Assembly: GCF_900142875.1 (NCBI RefSeq)
Contig: NZ_FRCK01000008.1
Span: 62,001 to 126,000 of the forward strand
DNA length: 64,000 nucleotides
Source of the DNA: Paracoccus solventivorans
GTDB lineage: Bacteria; Pseudomonadota; Alphaproteobacteria; Rhodobacterales; Rhodobacteraceae
Reading direction: 5' to 3'
How positions within the stretch are numbered: position 1 is the stretch's first letter; every line of letters starts with the position of its first letter. The notes under the pieces were generated by a model that saw nothing but the letters and a program-made list of their open reading frames with translations, was not told the origin of the DNA and ran no database searches. The position numbers were made by a program, and so were the translations under genes. Positions 29,895 to 39,689 of this stretch are shown here, in pieces.

Positions 29895-30089
29895 ATGTCG
29901 GCCATCGACACCATCCGCGTCATTCCGGCCAACCGTCCCGCCGGGATCATCGAAAACATCGCCGCGACCCTCCGCTACTGGGCGGATGTCCGCGCGACCC
30001 GCAACGAGCTCAACCGCCTGACCGATCGCGAACTGCGCGATATCGGCCTGACCCGCGGGGATATCGAGCGCGTGGCCCGCGGCCTCTAA
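29895..30089 (+). CDS. DUF1127 (YjiS-like) small protein
   Basis: 64 aa. The C-terminal half LNRLTDRELRDIGLTRGDI is the DUF1127 signature, an Arg-rich helical motif. In alphaproteobacteria such small proteins have been linked to RNA metabolism and phosphate or carbon adaptation; here the role is open. It has its own leader and an excellent terminator 25 bp downstream, so it is a short, probably abundant monocistronic mRNA. Confidence 0.88.
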   Translation: MSAIDTIRVIPANRPAGIIENIAATLRYWADVRATRNELNRLTDRELRDIGLTRGDIERVARGL

Positions 30090-30113
30090 GCCGATCCACG
30101 CATAACCAGAAAA

Positions 30114-30157
30114 GCCGGGGTGCGCCTGCGCGGTTGCAGTGCGAGCCCCGGTTTTTT
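30114..30157 (+). terminator. Rho-independent terminator after the DUF1127 gene
   Basis: GCCGGGGT ... AGCCCCGGTTTTTTC: a CCGGGG/CCCCGG stem whose 24-nt loop is followed directly by six T residues. Confidence 0.85.
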
Positions 30158-30288
30158 CATGCCTGCATCCGGCCCGGCGCCGGGACGGCAGTCGGGTTGC
30201 AGGGACCATGAAGGCCCAAGGCAGCTGCCGGGGGCAAGGGCCGGGCGCGGGGATGATCCCCGGCCCGGCCCTTGCCGTTCCAGCCTGT

Positions 30289-31473
30289 TCAGACGCCGGC
30301 CTCGACGATGGCGCGGGCCAGCACCGGCACGCTGTCGCGGTTCAGCCCGGCGATGTTCAGACGCGAATCGCCGACCAGATAGATGGCGTTGTCGTCCTTG
30401 ATCTTCTGCACCTGCTCGGGCGTGGCGCCCAGGCGCGAGAACATGCCGCGGTGCCGCTCGATGAAGTCGAAGCGGTCGCTGCCGGTCAGGCTGCGCAGCT
30501 CGGCCGCCAGCTGCTGGCGCAGCGACAGCATCCCCAGCCGCACCTGTTCCAGCTCGGCTCGCCAGTCGGCGGCCAGCGCCCCGTCCTCGAGGATGGTCTG
30601 CACGATCCGCGCGCCGTGGTCGGGCGGGAAGGAATAGGTCTGCCGCCCCAGGAAGGCCAGCGCCCCCTGCGCCAGATCCTTTTGCGCCGGATCGGCCACC
30701 TGCACCATCAGCAGCCCGGCGCGTTCCCGGTAGATGCCGAAGTTCTTTGAACACGAGGCCGCCACCAGCGCGTCGGGCAGCGAGGACACCACCAGCCGCG
30801 TGCCGGCCGCATCCTCGTCCAGCCCGTCGCCGAAGCCCTGATAGGCCAGGTCCACCAGCGGCACCGCGCCGGTGCGTTCCAGGATCGCCACCACCTCGGC
30901 CCATTGCTCCAACGTCAGGTTGGCGCCGGTGGGGTTGTGGCAGCAGCCGTGCAGCAGCACCAGATCGCCCTTTTTCGCGCGGGCGAGATCGGCCTTCATC
31001 CCCTCGAAATCAACGCCGCGGGTGGCGCCGTCGAAATAGCGGTACTCGACGAAGGGCAGCCCCATGAACTTGAGCATCGAGACATGGTTCGGCCAGGTCG
31101 GGTCCGACACATGGACGGTCACGTCGGGGTTGCCCATCCGCGCCATCTCGAACGCCTGCCGGATCGCGCCGGTGCCGCCGACGGTGGACAGCATCGCGGT
31201 GCGGGCGCTGTCGCGCACGCCGCCCAGCACCATCGCCGACAGCGCTTCCAGATACGCAGGCTCGCCCGACAGCGCGGTATAGCTTTTCGTGGTCTCGGCT
31301 TCCCAGATCCGGCGCTCGGCTTCCTTGACGGCGCGCATGACCGGGGTCAGCCCGGTCGGGTCCTTGTAGACGCCCACGCCAAGATCGATCTTGCCCTGCC
31401 GCGGGTCGGCTCGGAACTCGCCCATCAGGGCCAGGATCTTGTCAGGGGCTTGGGGCTTGAGGGTGCCGAACAT
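30289..31473 (-). CDS. tyrB: Aromatic amino acid aminotransferase
   Basis: This PLP-dependent class I aminotransferase interconverts aromatic or dicarboxylic amino acids and their 2-oxo acids. At 394 aa its start (LKPQAPDKILALMGEFRAD), FVEYRYFD, LLHGCCHNPTGANLTL and the PLP-Lys site SCSKNFGIYRER closely resemble the structurally known P. denitrificans enzyme as I recall it. ATG follows the sseA stop directly (TGAATG), so it is translated from the sseA-tyrB message. Cysteine transamination feeding SseA with 3-mercaptopyruvate is a plausible link but is inferred. Confidence 0.95.
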   Translation of the reverse strand: MFGTLKPQAPDKILALMGEFRADPRQGKIDLGVGVYKDPTGLTPVMRAVKEAERRIWEAETTKSYTALSGEPAYLEALSAMVLGGVRDSARTAMLSTVGGTGAIRQAFEMARMGNPDVTVHVSDPTWPNHVSMLKFMGLPFVEYRYFDGATRGVDFEGMKADLARAKKGDLVLLHGCCHNPTGANLTLEQWAEVVAILERTGAVPLVDLAYQGFGDGLDEDAAGTRLVVSSLPDALVAASCSKNFGIYRERAGLLMVQVADPAQKDLAQGALAFLGRQTYSFPPDHGARIVQTILEDGALAADWRAELEQVRLGMLSLRQQLAAELRSLTGSDRFDFIERHRGMFSRLGATPEQVQKIKDDNAIYLVGDSRLNIAGLNRDSVPVLARAIVEAGV

Positions 31474-32343
31474 TCAGGCGTCTCCGGTTTCGATCTTGAG
31501 GTCGGGGTAGCTGCCCCACTCGGTCCAGCTGCCGTCGTAGACGGACCAGTCGCGCTTGCCCAGCCGCTCGAGCGCGAGCGCAAGGCTGGCGGCGGTGATG
31601 CCAGAGCCGCAGGTGGTGATCGCGGGGCGCAACAGGTCGACGCCGGCGGCCTCGAACACGGCGCGCAGCTCGGGCACGGATTTCATGGTGCCGTCGGCGT
31701 TGTAAATTTGTCCTATGGGGACGTTCTTCGAGCCGGGGATGTGGCCCTGGCGCAGCCCCGGGCGCGGCTCGGGCTCGTCGCCGCGGAAACGGCCGGGGCC
31801 GCGGGCGTCGATGATCACGTGATCGCCCAGCTTGGCGGCGGCGGCGACCTGGGTCACGTCGCGCACCCGCGCCGCCTGGCGCTGCACGGTCATGTGCCGG
31901 TCGCGGGTGATCGGGGGCAGGTCCTCGACCTCGCGCCCCTCGGCCCGCCATTTCGCGAAACCGCCGTCCAGGACCGCCACGTCGGTCTTGCCCATCAGCC
32001 GGAAGGTCCACCACACCCGCGCCGCCGAACGGACGTCCGAGTTGTCGTAGACCACCACCTGGTGCCCGTCGCCGATGCCCATGGCGCGCAGGCGGCTGAC
32101 GAACATTTCCGGCTGCGGCGCCATGTGGGGCAGGGGGCTGCGGGTGTCGGCGATGGCGTCGATGTCGAAGAACCGCGCGCCGGGGATGTGGGCGGCCATG
32201 TATTCGGCATGGGCGTCGCGGCCGGTGGCCTCCATGTGCCAGCTGCCGTCGATGATGCGCAGGTCGGGGTCGTGCAGATGCGCGGCCAGCCAGTCGGTGG
32301 ACACCAGCGTCCTGGGATCGTCCGTTCTGGAATCGTCGGTCAC
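31474..32343 (-). CDS. sseA: 3-mercaptopyruvate sulfurtransferase
   Basis: SseA moves sulfur from 3-mercaptopyruvate to thiol acceptors or cyanide. Two rhodanese domains in 289 aa. The C-terminal active loop CGSGITAA is the mercaptopyruvate-type (CGSGVTA) rather than the thiosulfate-type loop. The start is GTG 32343, with GGAGGAAG just before it; the frame open upstream runs into smpB antisense. It is first of the sseA-tyrB pair, 143 bp after smpB. Confidence 0.92.
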   Translation of the reverse strand: MTDDSRTDDPRTLVSTDWLAAHLHDPDLRIIDGSWHMEATGRDAHAEYMAAHIPGARFFDIDAIADTRSPLPHMAPQPEMFVSRLRAMGIGDGHQVVVYDNSDVRSAARVWWTFRLMGKTDVAVLDGGFAKWRAEGREVEDLPPITRDRHMTVQRQAARVRDVTQVAAAAKLGDHVIIDARGPGRFRGDEPEPRPGLRQGHIPGSKNVPIGQIYNADGTMKSVPELRAVFEAAGVDLLRPAITTCGSGITAASLALALERLGKRDWSVYDGSWTEWGSYPDLKIETGDA

Positions 32344-32486
32344 GGCTTCCTCCGTATGCTGGCCCGCCTGTCTGCCTGATGCCTTAACGCGCCGCGCACG
32401 GCCCTGCAACGCGCCACGCGCAACCGCGCGGACCCGTCGCGGCCTGTGCCCGCATCCTGCCCACCCTGGCCGGGCTCGCCGTGGGC

Positions 32487-32960
32487 TCAGCCCTGTTTCA
32501 GCAGACGCTGTTTTTCGCGGCCCCAGTCGCGCTTGGCCTCGGTCGCGCGCTTGTCGTGGGCCTTCTTGCCCTTGGCGATGCCCAGCTTCAGCTTCACCCG
32601 GCCCTTGTGGTTGAAATACATCACCAGCGGCACCAGCGTCATCCCCTCGCGCCCGACCGCCTGCCACAGCCGCGCCAGCTCGCGCCGGCTGACCAGCAGC
32701 TTGCGGTGGCGCCGCTCTTCATGCCCGAAGACACCCGCCTGCTTGTAGGCGGCGATGTAGGAGTTGATCAGCCACAGCTCGCCGTTCTCGACGCTGGCAT
32801 AGCTGTCGGCGATGTTGGACTGGCCGGTGCGCAGCGCCTTGACCTCGGATCCGGTCAGCACGATCCCGACCTCGAGATCGCTTTCGATGAAGTAATCGAA
32901 ACGCGCGCGCCGGTTCTCGGCGATCACCTTGTAGTTCGGATCGGATTTTGCCTGGGCCAT
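32487..32960 (-). CDS. smpB: SsrA-binding protein SmpB
   Basis: SmpB binds tmRNA and takes part in ribosome rescue and tagging of incomplete proteins. 157 aa, the usual length. Characteristic blocks are [32 protein letters not shown] and the basic C-terminal tail ([17 protein letters not shown]). tmRNA itself is not in this window. In many relatives smpB sits next to dapA; here dapA is 2 kb away on the same strand, separated by a HisC-type gene and repeats. Confidence 0.96.
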   Translation of the reverse strand: MAQAKSDPNYKVIAENRRARFDYFIESDLEVGIVLTGSEVKALRTGQSNIADSYASVENGELWLINSYIAAYKQAGVFGHEERRHRKLLVSRRELARLWQAVGREGMTLVPLVMYFNHKGRVKLKLGIAKGKKAHDKRATEAKRDWGREKQRLLKQG

Positions 32961-33062
32961 GATCGGCGAGAGATAGGCAGAGCCGCGCCCGGTGTAAAGC
33001 AGTGGTCGGGGCGGCGAGGCAGGGAGGGGCGCTGCCCCTCGCGCCTGCGGCGCTCACCCCGG

Positions 33063-33118
33063 GGGTATTTCGGCCAGAAAGAAGCGGCGGGGGTTTCTTT
33101 CTGGCTCAAATACCCATG
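33063..33118. repeat. Dispersed palindromic element, copy 6 (two facing heads)
   Basis: GGGTATTTCGGCCAGAAAGAA and TTTCTTTCTGG...AAATACCCATG face each other across about 10 bp, the same arrangement as 3190-3261. It lies between the divergent smpB and aminotransferase starts. Confidence 0.7.
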
Positions 33119-33196
33119 CAACCCTGCCGCCATCGCGGCGGCGGCGTCCTGTGGCGGGGCTTGCGGCAGCGGCGGCTTTCGGCTTTCCCTGCCACC

Positions 33197-34294
33197 ATGA
33201 CACCGCGCCTTGCCCCCATCCCCGCCAGCCTGCCCGATTCGGTCCCCTTCGTCGGCCCCGAGACGCTTGAGCGCCGTCGCGGCGCCCCGTTCCGCGCCCG
33301 GCTGGGTGCGAACGAGAACGGCTTTGGCCCCTCGCCTCAGGCCATCGCGGCGATGCGGGCGGCGGCGGCCGAGGTCTGGAAATACGGCGACCCGACGAAT
33401 CACGACCTGAAGCAGGCGCTGGCGCAGCATTGCGGTTGCGCGGCCGAAAATATTGTGGTCGGCGAGGGGATCGACGGGCTGCTGGGGCTGGCGGTGCGGC
33501 TGCTGGTCGACGCGGGCGATGCGGTGGTGACCTCGGCCGGCGGCTATCCGACCTTCGATTTCCACGTCACCGGCTTTGGCGGGCAGCTGCTGCGGGTGCC
33601 CTATCGCGACGACATGCAGGACCCCGCGGCGCTGGTGGCGCGCGCGGCCAGCGCCAGCGCGCGCATGGTCTATCTGTGCAACCCCGACAACCCGATGGGC
33701 GGCTGGCATCCGCCCGAGGTGATCGAGGCCGCGGTGGCCGCGCTGCCCGCCGACATGCTGATGATCCTCGACGAGGCCTATGTCGAGTTCGCCCCGGCGC
33801 TGCCGCGGATCGACCCGGCCGACCCGAGGGTGCTGCGGATGCGCACCTTTTCCAAGGCCTATGGCATGGCCGGGGCGCGGATCGGCTATGCCATCGGCGT
33901 CCCGGCGCTGGTCGCGGCCTTCGATCGGGTGCGCAACCATTTCGGGGTCAACAGCGTCGCGCAGGCGGGGGCGCTGGCAGCGCTGGGCGATGCCGCCCAT
34001 CTGGACGCCACAAGGGCGCAGGTCGCCGCGGCGCGGGCGCGGATCGCGGAGATCGCCGCGGCAAACGGGCTGGCGGCGCTGCCCTCGGCCACCAATTTCG
34101 TGGCGGTCGATTGCGGCGGCGACGGGGATTTCGCCCGCCGGATCGTCGAGGGGCTGGCTGCGCGCGGGGTATTCGTGCGGATGCCCTGGGTCGCGCCGCA
34201 GAACCGCTGCATCCGGGTCAGTTGCGGCCCCGATGGCGAACTCGATGCCTTTGCCGAGGCGCTGCCCGAGGCGCTCGCCAGCGCGCTTGGGTGA
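33197..34294 (+). CDS. HisC-family PLP aminotransferase
   Basis: Fold-type I aminotransferase, 365 aa, most like histidinol-phosphate aminotransferase. Substrate-side RLGANENGFGPSP, the CNPDNPMGG loop, the ILDEAYVEF motif and the PLP-Lys in RTFSKAYGMAGARIGY are all present, plus the C-terminal RVSCGP. No other his gene is near, so it may serve histidine synthesis or an aromatic/phenylalanine transamination. ATG 33197 lacks a strong ribosome site, but MTPRLAPIPASLPDSVPF is a sensible N-terminus and upstream sequence is a repeat. Confidence 0.88.
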   Translation: MTPRLAPIPASLPDSVPFVGPETLERRRGAPFRARLGANENGFGPSPQAIAAMRAAAAEVWKYGDPTNHDLKQALAQHCGCAAENIVVGEGIDGLLGLAVRLLVDAGDAVVTSAGGYPTFDFHVTGFGGQLLRVPYRDDMQDPAALVARAASASARMVYLCNPDNPMGGWHPPEVIEAAVAALPADMLMILDEAYVEFAPALPRIDPADPRVLRMRTFSKAYGMAGARIGYAIGVPALVAAFDRVRNHFGVNSVAQAGALAALGDAAHLDATRAQVAAARARIAEIAAANGLAALPSATNFVAVDCGGDGDFARRIVEGLAARGVFVRMPWVAPQNRCIRVSCGPDGELDAFAEALPEALASALG

Positions 34295-34295
34295 G

Positions 34296-34372
34296 TGGTG
34301 CGTGCAAAGCACGCACCCTGCGCGTCAGGGCAAACGATGCGGCGCCGTAGGGTGCGTGCTTTGCACGCACCA
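34296..34372. repeat. 24-bp perfect inverted repeat built from two hairpins
   Basis: 34296-34319 and 34349-34372 are exact reverse complements. Each arm is itself a perfect hairpin (GGTGCGTGC, 3-nt loop, GCACGCACC). The structure fills the gap between the convergent aminotransferase and SMR genes, so it can form either two small hairpins or one long stem. It is probably a two-way terminator or a REP-like element. Confidence 0.8.
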
Positions 34373-34376
34373 TTCC

Positions 34377-34706
34377 TCAATGCCCGGCGACGCTGGAAAA
34401 CCCGTTGATGACCACCACGCCCAGGATGATCAGCGACACCCCAGCCACGGCGGGCCAGTCCGGCACCTGCCGGAACACCACCATGCCGATGGCCACCGTC
34501 AGGACGATGCCCAGCCCGCTCCAGATCGCATAGGCGATGCCCAGCGGCATGTAGCGCAGCGCCTGCGACAGGAAATAGAACGAGGCCAGATAGGCCAGCG
34601 CCATGACCATGGTCGGGACCAGCCGGGTGAACTGTTGCGAGGCCATCAGGAACGAGGTGCCGATCACCTCGAGCACGATTGCGACCAGCAGGACCGGATA
34701 ACCCAT
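34377..34706 (-). CDS. Small multidrug resistance (EmrE/QacE-type) efflux protein
   Basis: 109 aa with four membrane helices. VLEVIGTSFLM carries the membrane Glu13 that binds protons and cationic drugs in EmrE (Glu14). GIAYAIWSGLGIVL and the third-helix SLIILGVVVIN are diagnostic of the quaternary-cation subgroup rather than SugE. It follows dapA by 8 bp on the same strand, so it probably rides on the dapA transcript; a link with lysine synthesis is not evident. Confidence 0.92.
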   Translation of the reverse strand: MGYPVLLVAIVLEVIGTSFLMASQQFTRLVPTMVMALAYLASFYFLSQALRYMPLGIAYAIWSGLGIVLTVAIGMVVFRQVPDWPAVAGVSLIILGVVVINGFSSVAGH

Positions 34707-34714
34707 GGCGTGCC

Positions 34715-35590
34715 TCAGACCAGCCCGGCGTGGGCCATGGCGGCGTCGATGCGGGCGCGGGTGGCGTCGGTCAGCGGCACCAGCGGCAGCCGCACGGTTT
34801 CCCCGCAGCACCCCAGCCGCGACAGCGCGTATTTCGCCCCGACCAGCCCCGGTTCCAGGAAGATCGCGATATGCAGCGGCATCAGCAGGTCCTGCAGCCG
34901 CAGCGCCTCGGCATAGTCGCCGGCGCGACAGGCCGCCTGCATCTGCGCGACTAGCGCCGGCGCCACATTGGCGGTGACCGAGATGCAGCCGACGCCGCCC
35001 TGGGCGTTGAACCCGTGCGCGGTCGCATCCTCGCCCGACAGCTGGATGAAATCCGTCCCGCAGGTGATGCGCTGGCAACTGACGCGTTCCAGCCGGCCGG
35101 TGGCGTCCTTGACGCCGGCGATGCGCGGCAGCTTCGCCAGCTCGCCCATCGTCTCGGGCGTCATGTCCACCACCGAGCGGCCGGGGATGTTGTAGATGAT
35201 GATCGGGCGGTCGGTGGCGTCGTGCACGGCGGTGAAATGCGCGATCAGCCCGGCCTGGGTCGGCTTGTTGTAATAGGGCGTCACGATCAGCAGCCCGTCG
35301 GCCCCGACCTCGCAGGCGTGGCGGGCCAGCTCGATCGCCTCTTGCGTGTTGTTCGACCCGGCGCCGGCGATCACCGGCACCCGGCCGGCGGCGTGGCGGA
35401 CCACCGCCTCGACCACTTCGCGGTGTTCGTCATGGGTCAGGGTCGGGCTTTCGCCGGTGGTTCCGACGGGAACCAGCCCGTTGCTGCCCTGCTCGATCAG
35501 CCAGTCCACCAGTTGCTCGAGCGCCGACCAATCGACTGCCCCCTTGTCGGTCAGCGGCGTGACCATGGCGGGGAGAGATCCTTGGAACAT
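34715..35590 (-). CDS. dapA: 4-hydroxy-tetrahydrodipicolinate synthase
   Basis: DapA condenses pyruvate with aspartate semialdehyde, the first committed step of diaminopimelate and lysine synthesis. 291 aa, the standard length. The Schiff-base Lys161 is in GVKDATG, Tyr133 in IIYNIPGRS, and the Thr pair in [23 protein letters not shown] is the family start; the very long open frame beyond it is antisense to the transglycosylase gene. It is divergent from that gene with 117 bp between starts. Confidence 0.96.
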   Translation of the reverse strand: MFQGSLPAMVTPLTDKGAVDWSALEQLVDWLIEQGSNGLVPVGTTGESPTLTHDEHREVVEAVVRHAAGRVPVIAGAGSNNTQEAIELARHACEVGADGLLIVTPYYNKPTQAGLIAHFTAVHDATDRPIIIYNIPGRSVVDMTPETMGELAKLPRIAGVKDATGRLERVSCQRITCGTDFIQLSGEDATAHGFNAQGGVGCISVTANVAPALVAQMQAACRAGDYAEALRLQDLLMPLHIAIFLEPGLVGAKYALSRLGCCGETVRLPLVPLTDATRARIDAAMAHAGLV

Positions 35591-35707
35591 GACTCGATCC
35601 TGACGATGCTGTTTGCCTGCAGCATACAACCGCGCGCAGGCAATGCCAAGCAGGGCTGCCGCGGATGTGAGTTGCCATGCCGCGGCCCGCCCCCCAGATT
35701 GGCCGCC

Positions 35708-38560
35708 ATGGACCGCGCGAGATTCAGACTGGCCGTGCTGGCGCTGGCGGTCGCCGGCGTGACCGCGCCGCTGTCCGGGGCAAGGGCCGAGGATGGCGCC
35801 GCGGTTGCGCGGGCGCTGGCCGCGGCAGGGGCGCAGGACTGGGTGGCCGCCGAGGCGAGCGCCCGACAGTCCGGCGCGCTGGCCCTCGATCTGGTGACCT
35901 GGCAGCGGCTGCGGGCCGGGCAGGGGGTGTGGGCGGAATACCTCGACTTTGCCCGGCGCAATCCCGACTGGCCGGGGATGGAGCTGCTCTATCGCCGGGG
36001 CGAGGCTGCACTGCCCCCCGATGCCCCCGCGGCCGAGGTGCTGGCGTGGTTCGGCGAGCGTCTGCCCGAAACCGTCGCCGCCGCGCAGGCATGGATCGCC
36101 GCGCAGCCGCGCAAGCAGCGTGCCGCCGCCGCGGTGCAGTTCTGGACCCAGCCCCTGCCGCTGGACGAAACCTCTGAAACTTCGTTCCTCGCCGCTCATG
36201 GCAAGGCGGTGGCGCCCCATCATGTGGCGCGGCTGGCCGCGCTGCTCGACGCCGGCGAATGGGCCGCGGCCGAGCGGATGCTGCCGCGCATTCCCCCGGG
36301 CCCGGACGCCGATCTGGCCCGCGCCCGCATCGCGGTGCAGGCCAAGCGCCCGGGGGTGGATGCGCTGATCCTGGCGCTGCCGCAGCCGCAGCGCGACGAC
36401 GCCGGGCTGGCGCTGGACCGGTTCCGCTGGCGGGTGGCGGCGAAACAGGGCGATCTGGCGCGGGCGCTGATGCTGGAACGCTCGACCTCGGCCGAGGCGC
36501 TGCGCGATCCCGCCGCCTGGGCGGGGGCGCGGCGCGATCATGCCCGCGCGGCGCTGCGCGCCGGCGACTGGGCGCTGGCCGAGCGGCTGGCCGCCAACCA
36601 CTTCCTGCCCGAGGGCCATGCGGATGCCGTCGATCTGGACTGGCTGGCCGGCTATGCGGCGCTGCGGGCGGGTGCTGCCGACCGTGCGGCCGTGCATTTC
36701 GCCCGGCTGCCGGTCGAGGGGCGTTCCGGGATCACCCTGGCGCGCAGCCATTACTGGCAGGGCCGCGCCGCCGAGGCGCAGGGCGACCGCGCCGCCGCCA
36801 CGGCCGCTTACGCTCGCGCTGCCGCCCATCAGGCCACCTATTACGGCCAGCTCGCGGCCGAGCGGATCGGCGCCCCCATGGACCCGGCGCTGGTGCTGGC
36901 GGGGGCCGAGACGCTGCCCGACTGGCGCGGCTCGGCGCTGCTGGGCAACCGGCTGTTCCAGGCCGGGCTGTGGCTGCTGGCTGCGGGCGACGGCACGCAG
37001 GCGCAGCGGTTCTTCCTGCATCTGGCCCAGACCGCCGAGCCGCAGGACATCCTGCGCATGGGCCGCTTGATGGCGGAAATGCACCGCCCCTGGGATGCGC
37101 TGCGCCTGTCCAAGGCCGCGGCCGCCAAGGGCTTGGTTCACCCGGCGCTGCATTACCCGCTGACCGGGCTGGAACGCGGCAGCTTCGGCCTGCCGCCCGA
37201 GCTGGTGATGGCGATCGCCCGGCAGGAAAGCGAGTTCAACCACACCGTCATGTCCCGCGTCGGCGCGCGCGGGCTGATGCAGGTGATGCCCGACACCGCC
37301 CGCCAGATGGCCGGCGAGATCGGAGAGGCCTTTGAGCTGCCCCGGCTGACCCGCGACGCCGCCTATAACGCGCGGCTGGGCGCGGCCTATCTGGCGGGGC
37401 TGCGCAACCGTTTCGGCAACTCGATCGCGCTGGTGGCGGCGGGGTATAATGCCGGGCCGGGACGGTCCTCGCGCTGGCTGCGCGATTTCGGCGACCTGCG
37501 CGCCGAGGGCGGCCCCGATCCGGTGGATTGGGTCGAGATGATCCCGTTCGACGAAACCCGCAACTACGTGATGCGCGTGGCCGAGGCGCTGCCGATCTAT
37601 CGCGCCCGCATCGCCGGCCACAGCGTGCCCTTTGTCCCCAGCTGGGACCTCAGCGGCGGGGTTTCCGCCCCGCAGGTCCACCAGGGGCCGCTGGGTCTGG
37701 CGCAATCGGCGCCCCCGCGCCCGGCGCCCGCCTGGGTGACCGGCGCCTTTGCGCAGGCGGTGCAGCTGGCGCTGAACGGGGATGCGGCGGGGATCGCCCG
37801 GCTGGTCGAGGCCGCGGGCACCCCGGACGAGGACGCCCCCCGCCCCGGCCCCCAGATCGCCGAGATCGCCCGCGCCATCGGCCCGCCCGCCATCACGGCC
37901 TCGACCGCGCCGCCCAGCCGTCCCGCGCGGCCGGGTGAGGGCGAGGCTGCTGCGGGGGCTGTGCCTGACGTGGCCGCGACCGGGACCGCTGCTGGCGCCG
38001 TGACTGCCGTGACCGCCGGAGAGGATGCTGCCGTTCCCGCCGCTGCTGCTGGCGTCGGGCCTGCCGGGCCCGCCGCTGCCGAGGCGGAACCCGCCGCTTC
38101 CGACGCTGACGGAACAGCCGCTGATGGCGAGGCAGCCGTGACCGCCGGGGGCGAGCCTGCCACCGCTGGCGCCGATGCTGCTGTTGCCGGCGGTGCGTCC
38201 GTTCGCGTCGGAATTGACGCGGCCGCTACTGCCGCGAGGGCTGTTTCCGAGGCTGCAACCGCCGCTCCTGCTGCTGCTGGTGCAGAGACCGCCCTGACTG
38301 CCGGGGCCGAGCCTGCCACCGCTGGCGCCGAGACAACCGCTGCCGGGGTTGCAGCTGCCCGCGTCGGAACTGCCGAGGCCGGAACTGCCGCGACTGTCAC
38401 GCCCGCCCCGCCGTCCTCTGCCGCTGTCCCGACCGGAGCCCCGCCAGCGGAAGCGCAATCCCCCGCCGCGCCCCAGCGGCCAGAGGCGATCCTGCCGGTC
38501 CCGGACCGGCTCAGGCCGGCGGAAGCTGTGCGCGCTTCTGGCGCTCTCGCCACCAGGTGA
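35708..38560 (+). CDS. slt: Soluble-type lytic murein transglycosylase with low-complexity tail
   Basis: The enzyme cleaves peptidoglycan glycan strands to anhydromuropeptides in the periplasm. 950 aa: signal peptide (about 1-27, ending GARA), an alpha-superhelical U-domain (about 30-480), then the SLT catalytic domain (about 490-615) with catalytic Glu in [24 protein letters not shown] and [10 protein letters not shown]. Residues of about 690-950 are Ala/Glu/Gly/Thr-rich with internally repeated phrases such as [12 protein letters not shown]; homologues usually end near residue 650. The last 50 bp overlap the 3-prime end of the convergent EamA gene. Confidence 0.92.
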   Translation: MDRARFRLAVLALAVAGVTAPLSGARAEDGAAVARALAAAGAQDWVAAEASARQSGALALDLVTWQRLRAGQGVWAEYLDFARRNPDWPGMELLYRRGEAALPPDAPAAEVLAWFGERLPETVAAAQAWIAAQPRKQRAAAAVQFWTQPLPLDETSETSFLAAHGKAVAPHHVARLAALLDAGEWAAAERMLPRIPPGPDADLARARIAVQAKRPGVDALILALPQPQRDDAGLALDRFRWRVAAKQGDLARALMLERSTSAEALRDPAAWAGARRDHARAALRAGDWALAERLAANHFLPEGHADAVDLDWLAGYAALRAGAADRAAVHFARLPVEGRSGITLARSHYWQGRAAEAQGDRAAATAAYARAAAHQATYYGQLAAERIGAPMDPALVLAGAETLPDWRGSALLGNRLFQAGLWLLAAGDGTQAQRFFLHLAQTAEPQDILRMGRLMAEMHRPWDALRLSKAAAAKGLVHPALHYPLTGLERGSFGLPPELVMAIARQESEFNHTVMSRVGARGLMQVMPDTARQMAGEIGEAFELPRLTRDAAYNARLGAAYLAGLRNRFGNSIALVAAGYNAGPGRSSRWLRDFGDLRAEGGPDPVDWVEMIPFDETRNYVMRVAEALPIYRARIAGHSVPFVPSWDLSGGVSAPQVHQGPLGLAQSAPPRPAPAWVTGAFAQAVQLALNGDAAGIARLVEAAGTPDEDAPRPGPQIAEIARAIGPPAITASTAPPSRPARPGEGEAAAGAVPDVAATGTAAGAVTAVTAGEDAAVPAAAAGVGPAGPAAAEAEPAASDADGTAADGEAAVTAGGEPATAGADAAVAGGASVRVGIDAAATAARAVSEAATAAPAAAGAETALTAGAEPATAGAETTAAGVAAARVGTAEAGTAATVTPAPPSSAAVPTGAPPAEAQSPAAPQRPEAILPVPDRLRPAEAVRASGALATR

Positions 38561-39461
38561 ACAGCCCGGCGGCAACGATGATGATCATCCCGATCACGAC
38601 GTTCGCCCCCACGGTTTCGCCCAGGAACAGCAGCCCGATCAGCGACACCCAGATCAGCTGCGTATAGGAATAGGGCTGCAGGCTGGACGCCTCGGCCAGC
38701 GAGTAGGCGCGGATCAGCAGGTAATGCCCCGCCACCCCGGTCACGCAGAGCGTCGCCATCGGCAGCCAGTCGGCCGGGGCCAGCGGCTGCATCTGCCCCA
38801 GCCCGGCCACGGTGATCCCCGCCACCCCGGCGATGCCGGTCCAGAACAGGCTGGTGGTGGCGTCATCCTTGGCCGAGACCATCCGGGTCAGCAGCACATA
38901 GACCGCGAACATCAGCGCCGACAGCAGCGGCAGCGCCGCCCAGGGGGAAAACACCCGCACCCCCGGCTGCAGGATGATCAGGATCCCGACGAACCCCACC
39001 GCCACCGCCGCCCAGCGGCGCCAGCCGATCCGCTCGCCCAGCACCGGGCCGGACAGGGCGACGATGATCAGCGGATGGGCGATGAAGACGGCGTGGGACT
39101 CGATCAGCCCCAGCTTGACGAAGGCGACCAGCATCACCAGGATTTCCGTCACCAGCAGCAGCCCGCGCGCGATCTGCAACCACGGGTGGCGGGTGCGGAC
39201 CGCGGCGCGCAGCCCGCCCGGCTGCCGCGCCGCCAGCGCGATCGCGAACAGCGCAAAAAACCAGTAGCGCAGCATCACCACCAGCACCGGCGGATAATTC
39301 GACCCCAGATACCGCGACAGCGCGTCCTGCAGTGAAAAGATCAGGCTGACCAGGATCATCAGCAGGATCGCCAGCGCCGGCCGGTCGCCCCTACGCCCCG
39401 CAGGCGAGACCGCGGCCGGGGCCGGCACGGCGGCAGGCGGAAAAGAGGCGGAGTGAGGCAT
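38511..39461 (-). CDS. EamA-family drug/metabolite transporter
   Basis: 316 aa with ten predicted membrane helices in two EamA halves (for example [20 protein letters not shown] at the start and [20 protein letters not shown] at the end). Conserved family spots are [11 protein letters not shown] and LGETVG. The substrate is unknown; relatives export amino acids or metabolites. [11 protein letters not shown] at 39461 is the start; an open frame continues upstream into tandem repeats but is not supported. The 3-prime end overlaps slt by 50 bp. Confidence 0.88.
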   Translation of the reverse strand: MPHSASFPPAAVPAPAAVSPAGRRGDRPALAILLMILVSLIFSLQDALSRYLGSNYPPVLVVMLRYWFFALFAIALAARQPGGLRAAVRTRHPWLQIARGLLLVTEILVMLVAFVKLGLIESHAVFIAHPLIIVALSGPVLGERIGWRRWAAVAVGFVGILIILQPGVRVFSPWAALPLLSALMFAVYVLLTRMVSAKDDATTSLFWTGIAGVAGITVAGLGQMQPLAPADWLPMATLCVTGVAGHYLLIRAYSLAEASSLQPYSYTQLIWVSLIGLLFLGETVGANVVIGMIIIVAAGLFTWWRERQKRAQLPPA

Positions 39462-39689
39462 CTGGAACCACCGCGGGACAGGGGGGACTGGCCGGGACGA
39501 ATCCGGGCGCACGCCCAGCGACTCGCCCCGCGCCGAGGGGGTGTCAAGCTCGATTGCGGCAGCTACGACCGAAGTCGTGCAACTCTGCGCCCGGTTGCGC
39601 GCCGCGCAAAGCGGGCGCGGCGGTGCTGGCCGGGCACCGGGGGTGGGCAGCGGCGGGCTCTGCGCGGCAGTCCGCCCGGGGAGGTCGCC

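Noticed and set aside
35591..38575. Long N-terminal extension of dapA
   Set aside because: Antisense to the transglycosylase; DapA has a standard 291-aa length from 35590.
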